Assembly: GCA_013036995.1 (NCBI GenBank)
Contig: JAAOXG010000039.1
Span: 186,001-250,000 of the forward strand
Direction of reading: 5' to 3'
Length of the DNA: 64,000 nt
Source of the DNA: Lacrimispora defluvii
GTDB taxonomy: Bacteria > Bacillota > Clostridia > Lachnospirales > Lachnospiraceae
Part shown: piece after piece, positions 18,001 through 26,968 of the stretch
Numbering within the stretch: the stretch's first letter is position 1
Layout of the letters: every line of letters starts with the position of its first letter
Made by a program: the position numbers and the translations under genes
The notes under the pieces: model-generated
Databases searched by the model: none
Seen by the model: the letters and a program-made list of their open reading frames with translations, nothing else
Told to the model about the DNA's origin: nothing

Positions 18001-18026
18001 AAGTAAGCCATAAAAGCAAGCTGCAG

Positions 18027-18656
18027 TTATTTATTTTTCAAATAATCGTAAATGTGCCCCATGCTCATATCTTTTTCCTCAATATGATCATTTACATCAT
18101 CTGTCAAATCCCTGGCCAGAATAAAGCCCTTTTTATCCGCGAGGAATATTCTGGCTTTGGGGCGTGGTTCCATCCCCTGAGGGCCGGCACCGGTAATGTA
18201 GTTAATAATAACAATTACATCCTTTAAATTATCCCCATTTACATCATGAAATGCCACCGCCTCCACACTGTCAAACAGCCCGGCGTATTGATCCGTTTTA
18301 TTATTTTCACCATAGTAGGGAAATACAAAAACCACCTTACCATTTTTCATCAGATAAAATGAGACATCTTCAAAATCCGAGCCAGCTGCAGGACCGTAAG
18401 ATACAAACCTTACATCTCCCCAGTCACCCAGTTCCGTTAGAAAGGACTGCTCAGGTATAATCCGGTTTTCATCCAGCTTTACATCTAAACCGGGGGAGCC
18501 GTTATCGCTGGAAGATACCGCTTCTTCATTTTTAATATCGATTCCACTGGTAGTTTCTGACTCCCGAGGCAGGCTCTCATCCTTTTGCTTCTGGCAGCCC
18601 GCAGCAAGACTTAAAGTCAGTATTGCTGCTGCTAATAAAATCACCTTTCTTTTCAT
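18027..18656 (-). CDS. Lipoprotein with FG-GAP-like repeat
   Basis: The likely start is ATG at 18656 (MKRKVILLAAAILTLSLAAGC) with AAGGGG 8 bp upstream; a TTG 30 bp further up would also keep the frame. The lipobox is LAAGC, followed by a Ser/Glu-rich linker. The remaining part has beta-rich segments and DVNGDNLKDVIVIINY, a D-x-N-x-D-x-x-D loop as in FG-GAP/VCBS repeats. It is a paralogue of the frameshifted lipoprotein at 1297-2267 and more distantly of the protein at 40656-41735. The gene follows cbiO by about 26 bp and may ride on the metal-uptake transcript. Function unknown. Confidence 0.75.
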   Translation of the reverse strand: MKRKVILLAAAILTLSLAAGCQKQKDESLPRESETTSGIDIKNEEAVSSSDNGSPGLDVKLDENRIIPEQSFLTELGDWGDVRFVSYGPAAGSDFEDVSFYLMKNGKVVFVFPYYGENNKTDQYAGLFDSVEAVAFHDVNGDNLKDVIVIINYITGAGPQGMEPRPKARIFLADKKGFILARDLTDDVNDHIEEKDMSMGHIYDYLKNK

Positions 18657-18682
18657 TCTCTTTCCCCTTAAACTATTTTTAA

Positions 18683-19438
18683 TCAATAACTTATCTTGTA
18701 TTGATAATACGTATCCACAAGATTTACCCTTTTTAACAGTTCCACATCTTTTAGCAGCTCTTCGGTCATCATATCTGCCACAATGGTATGGGATTCACCA
18801 AAAAGAACAGCCCTATTGGATATTTCATGCACAAGCTCAAGATTATGAGTAGAAGTTATTAAGGTCTTCCCTGCTTTATTTAACTTTTTCAGAAAATCCA
18901 CAAGCCATCTCTGGGTCTTGGGATCAAGACCGTTCATTGGTTCATCAAGAACCAGAACCTCAGGATTTAAGGACAGCACGCAGGCAATCGCAACCTTCCG
19001 CTTTTCTCCTCCGCTTAGGTGATATGGTATTCTATTACGGAATTCCTGTATACCCAGCAAAGCAAGACAATCATTTACCCGGTGCTCCACCTCTGATTCT
19101 CCAACGCCCATCTGCCTTGGCCCGAACGCCACTTCATCATAAACACTGGAACAAAACAGCTGGGTATCAGAATTCTGAAATACGAATCCGATTTTCTGAT
19201 GAAGAAGCTTTGAAAATTTATCATCCTGAAGTTTTTTATGAGTGACTTCTTCCCCGTGAAACTCATAGCTTCCAGCGTTTGGAGAGATAATTCCATTTAA
19301 TAGCTTTAACAGAGTGGACTTGCCACAGCCATTAGCCCCCATTAACGCAATTGCTTCACCTGTTTTTATGCTAAGATTAATGTGATCCAATGCAATTATA
19401 TCCGAATACGAAAAACAGACATCCTTTAGTTCAATCAT
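18683..19438 (-). CDS. cbiO: ECF transporter ATPase CbiO (nickel/cobalt)
   Basis: The start is ATG at 19438 (MIELKDVCFSYSDIIALDHI) preceded by GGAAGGG, one base after the CbiQ stop. The 251-residue ATPase has Walker A LMGANGCGKST, Q-loop FVFQNSDTQLF, signature LSGGEKRKVAIA, Walker B VLVLDEPMNGLD and H-loop STHNLE. NSDTQLF is characteristic of energy-coupling-factor ATPases. It completes a CbiM-CbiQ-CbiO set for uptake of Ni2+ or Co2+; the metal cannot be decided from sequence alone. Confidence 0.92.
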   Translation of the reverse strand: MIELKDVCFSYSDIIALDHINLSIKTGEAIALMGANGCGKSTLLKLLNGIISPNAGSYEFHGEEVTHKKLQDDKFSKLLHQKIGFVFQNSDTQLFCSSVYDEVAFGPRQMGVGESEVEHRVNDCLALLGIQEFRNRIPYHLSGGEKRKVAIACVLSLNPEVLVLDEPMNGLDPKTQRWLVDFLKKLNKAGKTLITSTHNLELVHEISNRAVLFGESHTIVADMMTEELLKDVELLKRVNLVDTYYQYKISY

Positions 19439-19439
19439 G

Positions 19440-20265
19440 TTACACCCTTCCAAAGTAAATAAATAAAGTGAAAAAAACAGCAATAATCCCAATATAGAGG
19501 TAATCCCGCCATTTAAACTTTGATTTATCATTTATATGATACTCACCCGTAAATCCTCTGCATTCCATGGCATGATACATATCCTCGGCCATTTCTTTGG
19601 ACTGAAGAAATACAGTTCCTGCAATTCCAGCCATTGACGAATACTTGCTGCGGTTCTTTCCCACTGACCGAAGTTTTAATGCATAAAACATATTTAACGA
19701 GAATTCACCCAGCATAGAAATATATCTAATTGTAATATCAAGTATGAATATAAAAATATCAGGTATATAAAATGTTTTCAGTGCCTGTGTAAGTGCACTC
19801 CACTTTGTGGAATGAGAAAGCAGACCCATGGCTGTGATTGTAGCAAACACCTTTGTAGTGATCATGATACTGCTATAGGTGTTACCCAAAACAAATGCCG
19901 GCAGCATGACAATAGCCGTAAAAAAAGTAATACCCATACTCAGCTTTAAGATTACTACCATACGCGATGGATCCGTCATGCTTAAGACCGCCAATAACCA
20001 GACATTTACAATTATAACAAATACAAAGCTTCTTGTGAGTGAAACCAGTAAAATTAAAACCAATGTACCAAAAACCTGAAGGGGTACATTCATTGAAAAT
20101 CCTGTTTCCTCTGGCAAGTCCTGTTTTTTTTATTCTGGATAATACCTTAAACACAGACAGGATACTTTTGTTAACAAAAGTATCCTTATCGGCTGACGGT
20201 ATGTAGTTCTCGTTTTTTACAAGCCATTCCGGCATATCATCTACTTTAATTTCCGCATGATCCAA
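19440..20265 (-). pseudogene. cbiQ: ECF transporter transmembrane protein CbiQ, frameshifted at an A8 tract
   Basis: The gene would encode about 275 residues. The N-terminus (from a TTG at 20265, DHAEIKVDDMPEWLVKNENY, overlapping the cbiM end by 20 bp) is in one frame up to SRIKK; the rest (LPEETGFSMNVPLQVFG onward to 19440) is in another. The switch is at a run of eight T on the plus strand (20124-20131). With seven bases the protein reads SRIKKQDLPEETGF without a break. The membrane helices and the EcfT-type motifs, MECRGFTGEYHI among them, are intact. Either a sequencing error, real loss, or slippage-dependent expression. Confidence 0.8.
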
Positions 20266-21259
20266 CGTTGTTTCCAGCCTTTTCTTTTTTCATATTACCA
20301 AGTATCTTAAAGAAAATAATCATGATTGCCACACCAGCAACTGCAGACAATAAATATCCGGCAGCTTCCGGCAGACCGCTCACTGCATAATCTGGCATAA
20401 CAGCACTAAAATTAAAACCTTCCTTCATACCGTGAGGAACAAATCCCAATGCACTCCCCCCAGATACTACCTCCTTAATTTCATCTGCTCCCCATTCTCC
20501 CCACGCGGTTCCTGTGGCCAGAAGACCAAGCGGAGTAAAGCAGATAAGCCCGGCTACCAGACCGTAGACAGCTCTCGTCTTTTCTTTGGCACCCTTATAA
20601 AATGTACCTGGAGACACCTTTTTTATGTAAATCACAATTGCGGCTGTAAAAACAGCTTCCACAATCCCTGCAACCAGCAGATGGGGAATCAGCATGGCAG
20701 GTATGGAAACAGAGAAGGGGTAAGGACAATAAAGTGCCTGCCCCCCGCCATCTTTAAATAAAAGGGGCTGAATACCAAATTCAATGGCGGCACAGAGTGC
20801 AGCTATATTAATTCCGGCATAGGAGCCCAGAATAATACCCAGGTATTCCCCTTTTTCTGACCTGACATGATCTTTAATCAGTTTATAAATATAATATCCA
20901 AAAAACGGCAGAACAAATGCCATATTAAAACAATTCGCCCCAAAAGCAAGAATACCACCGTCGCCAAATAACAGTGCCTGAATGAAGAGAGCAACCGTAA
21001 CACTGATGCAGGCAGCGTAAGGCCCCATCAGAATAGCCAGCAGCGTACCACCTACAGCATGCCCTGTTGTTCCTCCTGGAAGCGGTACATTAAACATCAT
21101 AAGAAGAAATGAAAACGCTGCTCCCACACCAAGCAGGGGTATCTTTGCTTTAGGAATCTCTTCCTTCACCTTCCTGATTGCCTTTGTCCAAACCGGAACC
21201 ATGGCAGCCCCCATAGCGGCACAGGTTGACGGGCTTAAATAATTGTCTGGAATATGCAT
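20246..21259 (-). CDS. cbiM: Nickel/cobalt ECF substrate-binding protein CbiM with PDGLE/CbiN-like C-terminus
   Basis: A 337-residue membrane protein. The N-terminus MHIPDNYLSPSTCAAMGA carries the conserved metal-binding N-terminal Met-His. GGTTGHAVGGTLLAILMGPY is the second core motif. Residues about 270-325 (PDYAVSGLPEAAGYLLSAVAG) form a PDGLE/CbiN-like extension, so a separate CbiN is not needed. It is the first gene of the M-Q-O operon. No cobalamin riboswitch hallmark (B12 box) is visible in the roughly 100 bp upstream, leaving nickel a real option. Confidence 0.9.
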   Translation of the reverse strand: MHIPDNYLSPSTCAAMGAAMVPVWTKAIRKVKEEIPKAKIPLLGVGAAFSFLLMMFNVPLPGGTTGHAVGGTLLAILMGPYAACISVTVALFIQALLFGDGGILAFGANCFNMAFVLPFFGYYIYKLIKDHVRSEKGEYLGIILGSYAGINIAALCAAIEFGIQPLLFKDGGGQALYCPYPFSVSIPAMLIPHLLVAGIVEAVFTAAIVIYIKKVSPGTFYKGAKEKTRAVYGLVAGLICFTPLGLLATGTAWGEWGADEIKEVVSGGSALGFVPHGMKEGFNFSAVMPDYAVSGLPEAAGYLLSAVAGVAIMIIFFKILGNMKKEKAGNNVGSCGN

Positions 21260-21363
21260 GTTCTTACCAACCTTTCATAATTTTACTTTCTGCTAAGTAC
21301 AATTATAAAACGTTATTTAATCTCAACAAGCCCCGGTGGAGGATATAATTTTACATTTTTATG

Positions 21364-21894
21364 TTAACTTGTGACCCTGTTTTCATAAATTCTATCTGCA
21401 ATAAAATTTTTGAAATCCTTTTTGGCTCCGATCACAAAGCTGTCCTGGGGAATCCGGATAACAAAATCCGAATTGTGCCACAGATAAAAGTATTCATTGT
21501 CTTCTGTTATTTTTTTAATGTAAGAATATTCGTAAACACTTTCTGTGTTTCCTTCTTTTACTTTCATTACATCAGTAAATGTTGTGGTTCTGATCCAATC
21601 ATCTGATTCTTGTGATTTACGAACACTATTATATTGATTCGTATTTAATTTTTTTCGTTGATAAAGTAATCTATATAAAAAGATAACGCTTGAGAATAAA
21701 AGTATATAGATTCCAACCCAATCCTTTAGTATTGCAAATATCAATGCACAAAGTAATGATAAAATAAAAGATAAAATATTTCTGCTTTTCCATGCCCGGT
21801 ACTTTCTTTTTGCTTCCTCACCAACAGGATTGTTACAAAAATATAAATACCTGTCTAACGTCATAATAAATTCACTTTTAAATATAATGTCCAA
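21364..21894 (-). CDS. YcxB-like membrane protein
   Basis: A 176-residue protein with two membrane helices (about residues 39-80) after a conserved-looking N-terminal strand, then a soluble C-terminal part containing TTTFTDVMKVKEGNTESVYEYS and YFYLWHNSDFVIRIPQDSF. The latter (aromatic strand followed by IPQDSF) is the YcxB C-terminal pattern seen in many Firmicutes. Role unknown. It stands alone between the metal transporter operon and a nitroreductase. Confidence 0.6.
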   Translation of the reverse strand: MDIIFKSEFIMTLDRYLYFCNNPVGEEAKRKYRAWKSRNILSFILSLLCALIFAILKDWVGIYILLFSSVIFLYRLLYQRKKLNTNQYNSVRKSQESDDWIRTTTFTDVMKVKEGNTESVYEYSYIKKITEDNEYFYLWHNSDFVIRIPQDSFVIGAKKDFKNFIADRIYENRVTS

Positions 21895-21948
21895 ATTATC
21901 CCCCCTGTTTCCAATTCCTTATAAAATCTTCCTCTGATTCTCCGGAAA

Positions 21949-22470
21949 CTAAAATCTATCATAATGCAGCTTTTCCAGCTTGAGCATGTCTTCTTCATAT
22001 GGTTTCTTCTCTTCAGCAGGATAACCAATGGCAATCAGGCACTCAACACGGTACTGTCCAGGTATTCCCAGAACTTCTCTGATATAGTCTCCAGCTGTTT
22101 CCTGCTCTTTATGAAATCGTTCCCTCACCTGAATCCAGCATGACCCAAGACCTAAATCCTGGGCCGTTAACTGAATTATTGTTGCAGCTATGGACCCATC
22201 TTCAATCCAGACGTCACTAAGTGTATGATCCGCAATTACCGCAACTGCAAGAGGCGCACCTGCCAAAAAACCCGAACCAGGATCTCTGCTTTGTGAAAGC
22301 TGGTTTATTATTTCTTTATTGGTGACTGCTATAAATTCCCAGGGTCTTATGGAGCGGGATGAGGGTGCCAGCAGTGCACTTTTTAGAATGGTATCAATCT
22401 TTTCCTGTTCAATCTCTTTGTTTTGAAACTTCCTGATGCTTCTTCTGGATTTCAGAATATCCAATAACAT
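21949..22470 (-). CDS. Nitroreductase family protein
   Basis: A 173-residue FMN-dependent nitroreductase-fold protein. Visible are the RRSIRKFQNKEI start, the APSSRSIRPWEF FMN/phosphate-binding segment, the middle QLTAQDLGLGSCWIQV motif and the C-terminal VECLIAIGYPAEEKKP motif. Compact length points to the small clostridial subgroup. It would use NAD(P)H to reduce nitro, quinone or enone compounds. GGAGGTATAATT precedes the ATG. Confidence 0.9.
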   Translation of the reverse strand: MLLDILKSRRSIRKFQNKEIEQEKIDTILKSALLAPSSRSIRPWEFIAVTNKEIINQLSQSRDPGSGFLAGAPLAVAVIADHTLSDVWIEDGSIAATIIQLTAQDLGLGSCWIQVRERFHKEQETAGDYIREVLGIPGQYRVECLIAIGYPAEEKKPYEEDMLKLEKLHYDRF

Positions 22471-22611
22471 AATTATACCTCCTATTTAGACATTGATAAT
22501 TACATTATATAACGAAATAAAATAAAAACAATCATTTGCCATTCTGTCATGGGTTTGTTATCATGTAAGCAGATACATTTATAAAAGATATTTTAAGAAG
22601 GTGGAACAAAA

Positions 22612-23661
22612 ATGGATAATCAGGAACAAAAACATCAGCGCCGTCCCAGATACAAGGGGACTCATCCAAAAGCTTTTAAGGATAAATATAAAGAATTAAA
22701 TCCGGAATTATATTCTGATACCGTTGCCAAGGTGATTCAAAAGGGCAATACACCAGCTGGCATGCATCGCTCTATCTGCGTACAGGAAATACTGGATATT
22801 TTAAAAATCACCCCAGGGGAAACCGGATTAGATGCAACCTTAGGCTACGGCGGTCATACATTAGAGATGCTTAAATGTCTGGATTCAAAAGGGCATTTGT
22901 ATGCAACCGATGTGGATCCTATTGAACTGCCCCGGACACGGGAACGTCTGGAGAATCTGGGTTATGGTCCGGAGATACTGACAATCAGGCAAACCAATTT
23001 TTCCAATATTGATGAGATAATCCCAGAGTCAGGTCCCCTGGATTTTATCCTGGCTGATTTAGGTGTATCTTCCATGCAGATAGACAACCCCGATCGGGGA
23101 TTTTCATTTAAAACCGAGGGACCGCTTGATCTGCGGCTGAATCCTTCAAAGGGAATCTCTGCAGCTGAACGTTTAAAAACCATTTCCCAAAATGAATTAT
23201 GCGGCATGCTTTTAGAGAATGCAGACGAGCCTCACGCCGAAGAAATTGCCCGTGCGGTCACTTTGGCAATAAAAAAAGGAGAAGACGTTACGACAACCAG
23301 TCAGCTCCGCCAGATTATTAAAGATACGCTGAAATTCATTCCGGAAAAAGACAGAGAAAATGAAATTAAAAAATCCTGCCAGCGATGCTTCCAGGCTCTG
23401 CGGATTGATGTGAATAATGAATTTGAGGTATTATACGACTTTTTAGAAAAGCTTCCGGAGGCTCTGGCGGAGGGGGGACGTGTGGCGATTCTTACTTTTC
23501 ATTCTGGTGAGGACCGTCTCGTAAAAAAATCGTTTCAGCGTCTCCATCGCAGCGGCATTTATAAAGAAATCGCTCCTGATGCAATCAGACCTTCTGCAGA
23601 AGAATGTAATTCCAACGGACGTGCCAGGTGTGCTAAATTACGCTGGGCTATAAAAGCATAA
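22612..23661 (+). CDS. RsmH-family 16S rRNA methyltransferase (stand-alone paralogue)
   Basis: A 349-residue S-adenosylmethionine methyltransferase of the RsmH/MraW family, which N4-methylates C1402 of 16S rRNA. Motifs: HRSICVQEILDIL, GLDATLGYGGHTLEML (SAM site), YATDVDP, DFILADLGVSSMQIDNPDRG and AILTFHSGEDRLVKKSF. It has a basic N-terminal extension of about 40 residues (QKHQRRPRYKGTHPKAFKDK) and lies alone, not in a mraZ-mraW-ftsL division cluster. It is therefore probably a second copy with possibly altered specificity. It ends at a strong terminator. Confidence 0.85.
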   Translation: MDNQEQKHQRRPRYKGTHPKAFKDKYKELNPELYSDTVAKVIQKGNTPAGMHRSICVQEILDILKITPGETGLDATLGYGGHTLEMLKCLDSKGHLYATDVDPIELPRTRERLENLGYGPEILTIRQTNFSNIDEIIPESGPLDFILADLGVSSMQIDNPDRGFSFKTEGPLDLRLNPSKGISAAERLKTISQNELCGMLLENADEPHAEEIARAVTLAIKKGEDVTTTSQLRQIIKDTLKFIPEKDRENEIKKSCQRCFQALRIDVNNEFEVLYDFLEKLPEALAEGGRVAILTFHSGEDRLVKKSFQRLHRSGIYKEIAPDAIRPSAEECNSNGRARCAKLRWAIKA

Positions 23662-23685
23662 GACTGAAAGTATATTGTCCACTAT

Positions 23686-23733
23686 AAAAAAGCTGCCGCA
23701 ATTGGGTAATTAAACCACTTGCGGCAGTTTTTA
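23686..23733. terminator. Bidirectional terminator
   Basis: Stem CTGCCGCAA/TTGCGGCAG with an 18-base loop, followed by TTTTTATT on the plus strand and TTTTTTATA on the minus strand. It serves the convergent rsmH-type gene and the Cys/Pro-repeat protein gene. Confidence 0.8.
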
Positions 23734-25506
23734 TTAATCAATCATGAAACTGGCTACACCAATGTTATTCAGTGTAATAATTGGCTTACACCAGAATGTG
23801 TTCCAGCAATTCTCACACATCCTTACTTTTAAAATATAGCAGCCATCATAAGGAACTGCAAATTCAAAGCAGCCACAACCGCAGATCTTGATACAGAACA
23901 GCATTGTATCAACATCATTGACCCTCTTGTATAACTTTACTTCCCAATCATGGAAATCACCGCATCCACAGCCCCAGATACATCCAGCAATAATACCTGG
24001 CTTAATCAGACATTCCTGGCAAACTGGACATGGCTCTGGCTTTGGACATTCCGGACAGACCGGGCAGACCGGACAGGGTTCTTGTTTCGGGCACTTCGGA
24101 CAGACCGGACAGGTTGGACATGGCTCTGGCTTCGGACATTCCGGGCAGACCGGACAGGTTGGGCAGGGCTCAGGCTTGGGACATTCCGGACAAGTCGGAC
24201 ATGGCTCTGGCTTCGGGCACACCGGACAAGTAGGGCACGGCTGAGGTTTGGGACATGCCGGGCAGGGCTCAGGCTTCGGGCACACTGGACAAGCAGGACA
24301 TGGTTCCGGCTTGGGGCATGGCGGCGGAGTGGGGCAGGTCGGGCATGGCGGCGGGGTCGGACATGGCTCAGGTGTGGGACATGGCGGCGGGGTCGGACAT
24401 GGTACAGGTGCAGGCGGTGCCGGACAAGTGGGACATACCACAGGCTGCTCCTCTTTTCCCGGTGATACCTCTGTTGGAACCTGGCACATGACGCCTCCCA
24501 CAAAGGGATAATAATGAAATTCAAAGCCGCTGGCTGCATTGACTGCAAATGATCCCAAAGCCGCGTTTCCGCTTACACGACCGCCAGTGGGATGGGCATG
24601 GAACATTGCCTGAGGTGCCAGTATACTTCCCCAGATATCGGAGGACTTCTCCATATAAATATTTGTGGCATCCTCAAATACATACAAAGTCCGGTTGGCT
24701 TTGCTTTCTTCTCCATAGAGACCATATTGCAGGTGAGCATCAGGGCCTGTTCTCAGCCTTACGATAACATTGCTTCCCTGGGGAACTTCTGCACGGATTC
24801 CTTTGTTAACCAGACCGTTTGGCCTTACATCAATCAGGAATACATTCTGTACAGGATCATTTCCCCTTAATATCCATTCGTAATTATTATCTACTACAGT
24901 TCCGGTTGGTGTTAAATTTTCAATACAGTTTTTATAGTATCCAATTCCGTTCTTTGCATCCTGAAAGAATTTTGAAACGTTTGCATTTATTCTGCCTGCA
25001 GGTATATATCTTGGAACATCATAGCTGGAAATTAAATAATGATTTCCTTTGTCTGATGGTGTCCAATACTGACTTCCGCCATTGGCCTGATATAAAGTTG
25101 CCAGCTCTTCCGCCTGATCCGCCTTTCCACTTTTTCCAATTAAGTATGTGCTTCCCTTGCCTGCACGGAAGCCGCCGCCGACAACCGTATGGCCTACAAT
25201 CACCAGAGGCTCACTCATTGCCACATTGCCGCCAACGAGAAAGCGCACCAGATCCGGTGAGTAATTGGCATCTCTGCTGCCCTTATCTCTGGAAAAACCA
25301 GCGCTGAAACCTCTTGGGCTGTAAAAACTTCCTCCAATGGCCACAGGTCCTTCCACGTCAACAATGTTATTAGCATCATTAAATACAATAACATTCAATT
25401 TGGAGGCTGGACCAAAGGGCTGACCTTCTATATCATACCAGTTTATATTATCATAGGGTAATCCAGCACTCGCTATTGTTCCACTACTATAACTACTACC
25501 ATCCAT
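23734..25506 (-). CDS. Choice-of-anchor-A-like surface protein with Cys-Pro repeat region
   Basis: A 590-residue protein in three parts. Residues about 30-330 resemble the choice-of-anchor A domain (FNDANNIVDVEGPVAIGGSF, SPDLVRFLVGGNV, VFEDATNIYMEKSSDIWGS, ILAPQAMFHAHP, GRVSGNAALGS). Residues about 353-500 are a low-complexity block of CPTCP, CPVCP and KPEPCP units, with Cys about every third residue. The last 90 residues hold further CGCG and CENC motifs and a hydrophobic beta end. There is no signal peptide, sortase motif or anchor. A disulfide-linked or metal-binding spore-coat or surface protein is my inference, from the many cysteines and the lack of a secretion signal. Confidence 0.7.
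   Translation of the reverse strand: MDGSSYSSGTIASAGLPYDNINWYDIEGQPFGPASKLNVIVFNDANNIVDVEGPVAIGGSFYSPRGFSAGFSRDKGSRDANYSPDLVRFLVGGNVAMSEPLVIVGHTVVGGGFRAGKGSTYLIGKSGKADQAEELATLYQANGGSQYWTPSDKGNHYLISSYDVPRYIPAGRINANVSKFFQDAKNGIGYYKNCIENLTPTGTVVDNNYEWILRGNDPVQNVFLIDVRPNGLVNKGIRAEVPQGSNVIVRLRTGPDAHLQYGLYGEESKANRTLYVFEDATNIYMEKSSDIWGSILAPQAMFHAHPTGGRVSGNAALGSFAVNAASGFEFHYYPFVGGVMCQVPTEVSPGKEEQPVVCPTCPAPPAPVPCPTPPPCPTPEPCPTPPPCPTCPTPPPCPKPEPCPACPVCPKPEPCPACPKPQPCPTCPVCPKPEPCPTCPECPKPEPCPTCPVCPECPKPEPCPTCPVCPKCPKQEPCPVCPVCPECPKPEPCPVCQECLIKPGIIAGCIWGCGCGDFHDWEVKLYKRVNDVDTMLFCIKICGCGCFEFAVPYDGCYILKVRMCENCWNTFWCKPIITLNNIGVASFMID
24008..24445. repeat. Degenerate 9-27-bp coding repeats (Cys-Pro block)
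   Basis: Tandem, imperfect DNA repeats encode the CPxCP units of the surface protein. Units of about 27-36 bp (GGACATGGCTCTGGCTTCGG-like on the plus strand) recur about ten times with variable spacers. Such arrays expand and contract easily. The long frames readable on the opposite strand here are artefacts of this repeat. Confidence 0.85.
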
Positions 25507-25623
25507 ATAAACTCCTGTAAACTGCTCCGATTACATTTTTATTCTCAGTTCATTTTATTCCTATGGAAATGGTTCTGTGCGGTTTTTTCATGTTATTAAA
25601 TATATTTTCAATCAATTTTTTAC

Positions 25624-26808
25624 CTATTTTTTAATTGCTTTAATAACAAACGTAACCGGTAGCATACTGGCTTTCCTGGCAAAGCTGTTGTCCTTTGACT
25701 TCAGTATGTCTTCATCAGATTCTTCAATTAACTGTTCAATAATGAATCCAGCCCGTGCCAGTGCATTGATGTAAGTTGATAATTTACGGTCTGACAATGA
25801 CAGCACGCCCTCGCCAACGGAAACGGAGTACCATGATTCGTCAAAATAGCATTTCTTAAAGACTAGCATATCGTCTTCCGCCGCGACACATTTATGAATG
25901 GGATGTGACCAGCTGAAAATCAATACACCTCCTTTTTTGAGATAAGATGCTATGCGGCGGAATGTACCATCCAGATCAGTGGTCCAGCCTATCCCATACA
26001 CCGAATAAACGAAATCAAAATAATCCTCTGGCAGCCCGCACTCCTCTTCCATAGAAGAGCAAATCAGTTTTGCTGTGAGATTACATGTCTTAAGATGCTG
26101 CTCTGCTTTATTTATCTGCTCCCTGGTTATATCAATTCCCCATAATTCAGATGCCCTGCGCTCCCCTATATACTGTAGGGATTGACCGGTTCCGCAGCCT
26201 ATTTCCAATACCTTTTTACCGGCCACCTCATCAAAAAAGCGGCACGTTTCTTCTGAAACAAATGCGCCATAAAGCGGAAGTGCCATTGCTCCTAACACCT
26301 GGTTTCCTTTTGTGCCCCAAAATAATTTGTTGGTTTTATGAATAGTTTCCTTGTTCAGATTTACTGATACAGCATAGCCGACTTCTCCTGCACCAATAAT
26401 ATTTGTTCTTTGATTCACATCTCTTTCCACTGCGATACCCTCCATTAATACCAGTTTAAAGGTTAAAGGCGGGAATGGGTTCAGCGTGATCCCCTTGTCA
26501 CGGGCCCGGGAGGGTGCTACCCCATGTAATTGTCGGAATGCCCTTGAAAAAGCGGCCTGGGACTCATACCCATAGCGCTGTGCAATATCAATGATCTTAT
26601 CTCCGTTTTGGATGTCACTCACTGCCACGGTTAACCGCCTTCGGCGGATATATTCCGATACTGGAATCTGAGTCAGAAAAGAAAAAATTCTTCGAAACTC
26701 CCATTCAGAGCAATTCATAAATTGCGCTGCTGCATTATAGTCTGGTTTTCCCGAAAGATTATTTTCAATATATTCCATTGCCCGGTTCATTTGCTTTTGC
26801 CAATCCAT
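25624..26808 (-). CDS. AraC-type HTH fused to SAM-dependent methyltransferase
   Basis: The start is set at ATG 26808 because GGAGG lies 7 bp upstream; the frame stays open for another 24 codons. The 394-residue product has an AraC double helix-turn-helix at the N-terminus (about residues 5-105): FMNCSEWEFRRIFSFLTQIP and DIAQRYGYESQAAFSRAFRQ. A class I methyltransferase follows, with motif I KVLEIGCGTGQSLQYI at about 200-215, WGIDIT, and YFDFVYSVYGIGWTTDLDG. A DNA-binding regulator covalently joined to an enzyme could methylate a ligand or act as a SAM sensor. Neighbours give no further clue. Confidence 0.85.
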   Translation of the reverse strand: MDWQKQMNRAMEYIENNLSGKPDYNAAAQFMNCSEWEFRRIFSFLTQIPVSEYIRRRRLTVAVSDIQNGDKIIDIAQRYGYESQAAFSRAFRQLHGVAPSRARDKGITLNPFPPLTFKLVLMEGIAVERDVNQRTNIIGAGEVGYAVSVNLNKETIHKTNKLFWGTKGNQVLGAMALPLYGAFVSEETCRFFDEVAGKKVLEIGCGTGQSLQYIGERRASELWGIDITREQINKAEQHLKTCNLTAKLICSSMEEECGLPEDYFDFVYSVYGIGWTTDLDGTFRRIASYLKKGGVLIFSWSHPIHKCVAAEDDMLVFKKCYFDESWYSVSVGEGVLSLSDRKLSTYINALARAGFIIEQLIEESDEDILKSKDNSFARKASMLPVTFVIKAIKK

Positions 26809-26968
26809 CGTCTTACCTCCAGTGGGAATTATATCAGAGAATTGAAAGGGATACTTTGCAGCAGGTGTATTTAAATGCAAAGCCCGTTTTATTTGATATA
26901 AGAATTGTATCTGATGGAATCAGCTTTGTCTATCCTTCCCCCTGTTTCTGAACAAGTGCTTTAATAAG

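Noticed and set aside
21260-21363. Cobalamin or NiCo riboswitch before cbiM
   Set aside because: Only about 100 bp is available and no B12 box or the NiCo core pattern is visible.
24008-24445. Regular repeats that might look like a CRISPR array
   Set aside because: The units are coding, variable in spacing, and lack unique spacers of constant length or cas genes.
23950-24511. Several long open frames on the plus strand opposite the Cys-Pro repeat gene
   Set aside because: They are antisense of a GC-rich tandem repeat, have Gly/Arg-rich low-complexity products and no ribosome site.
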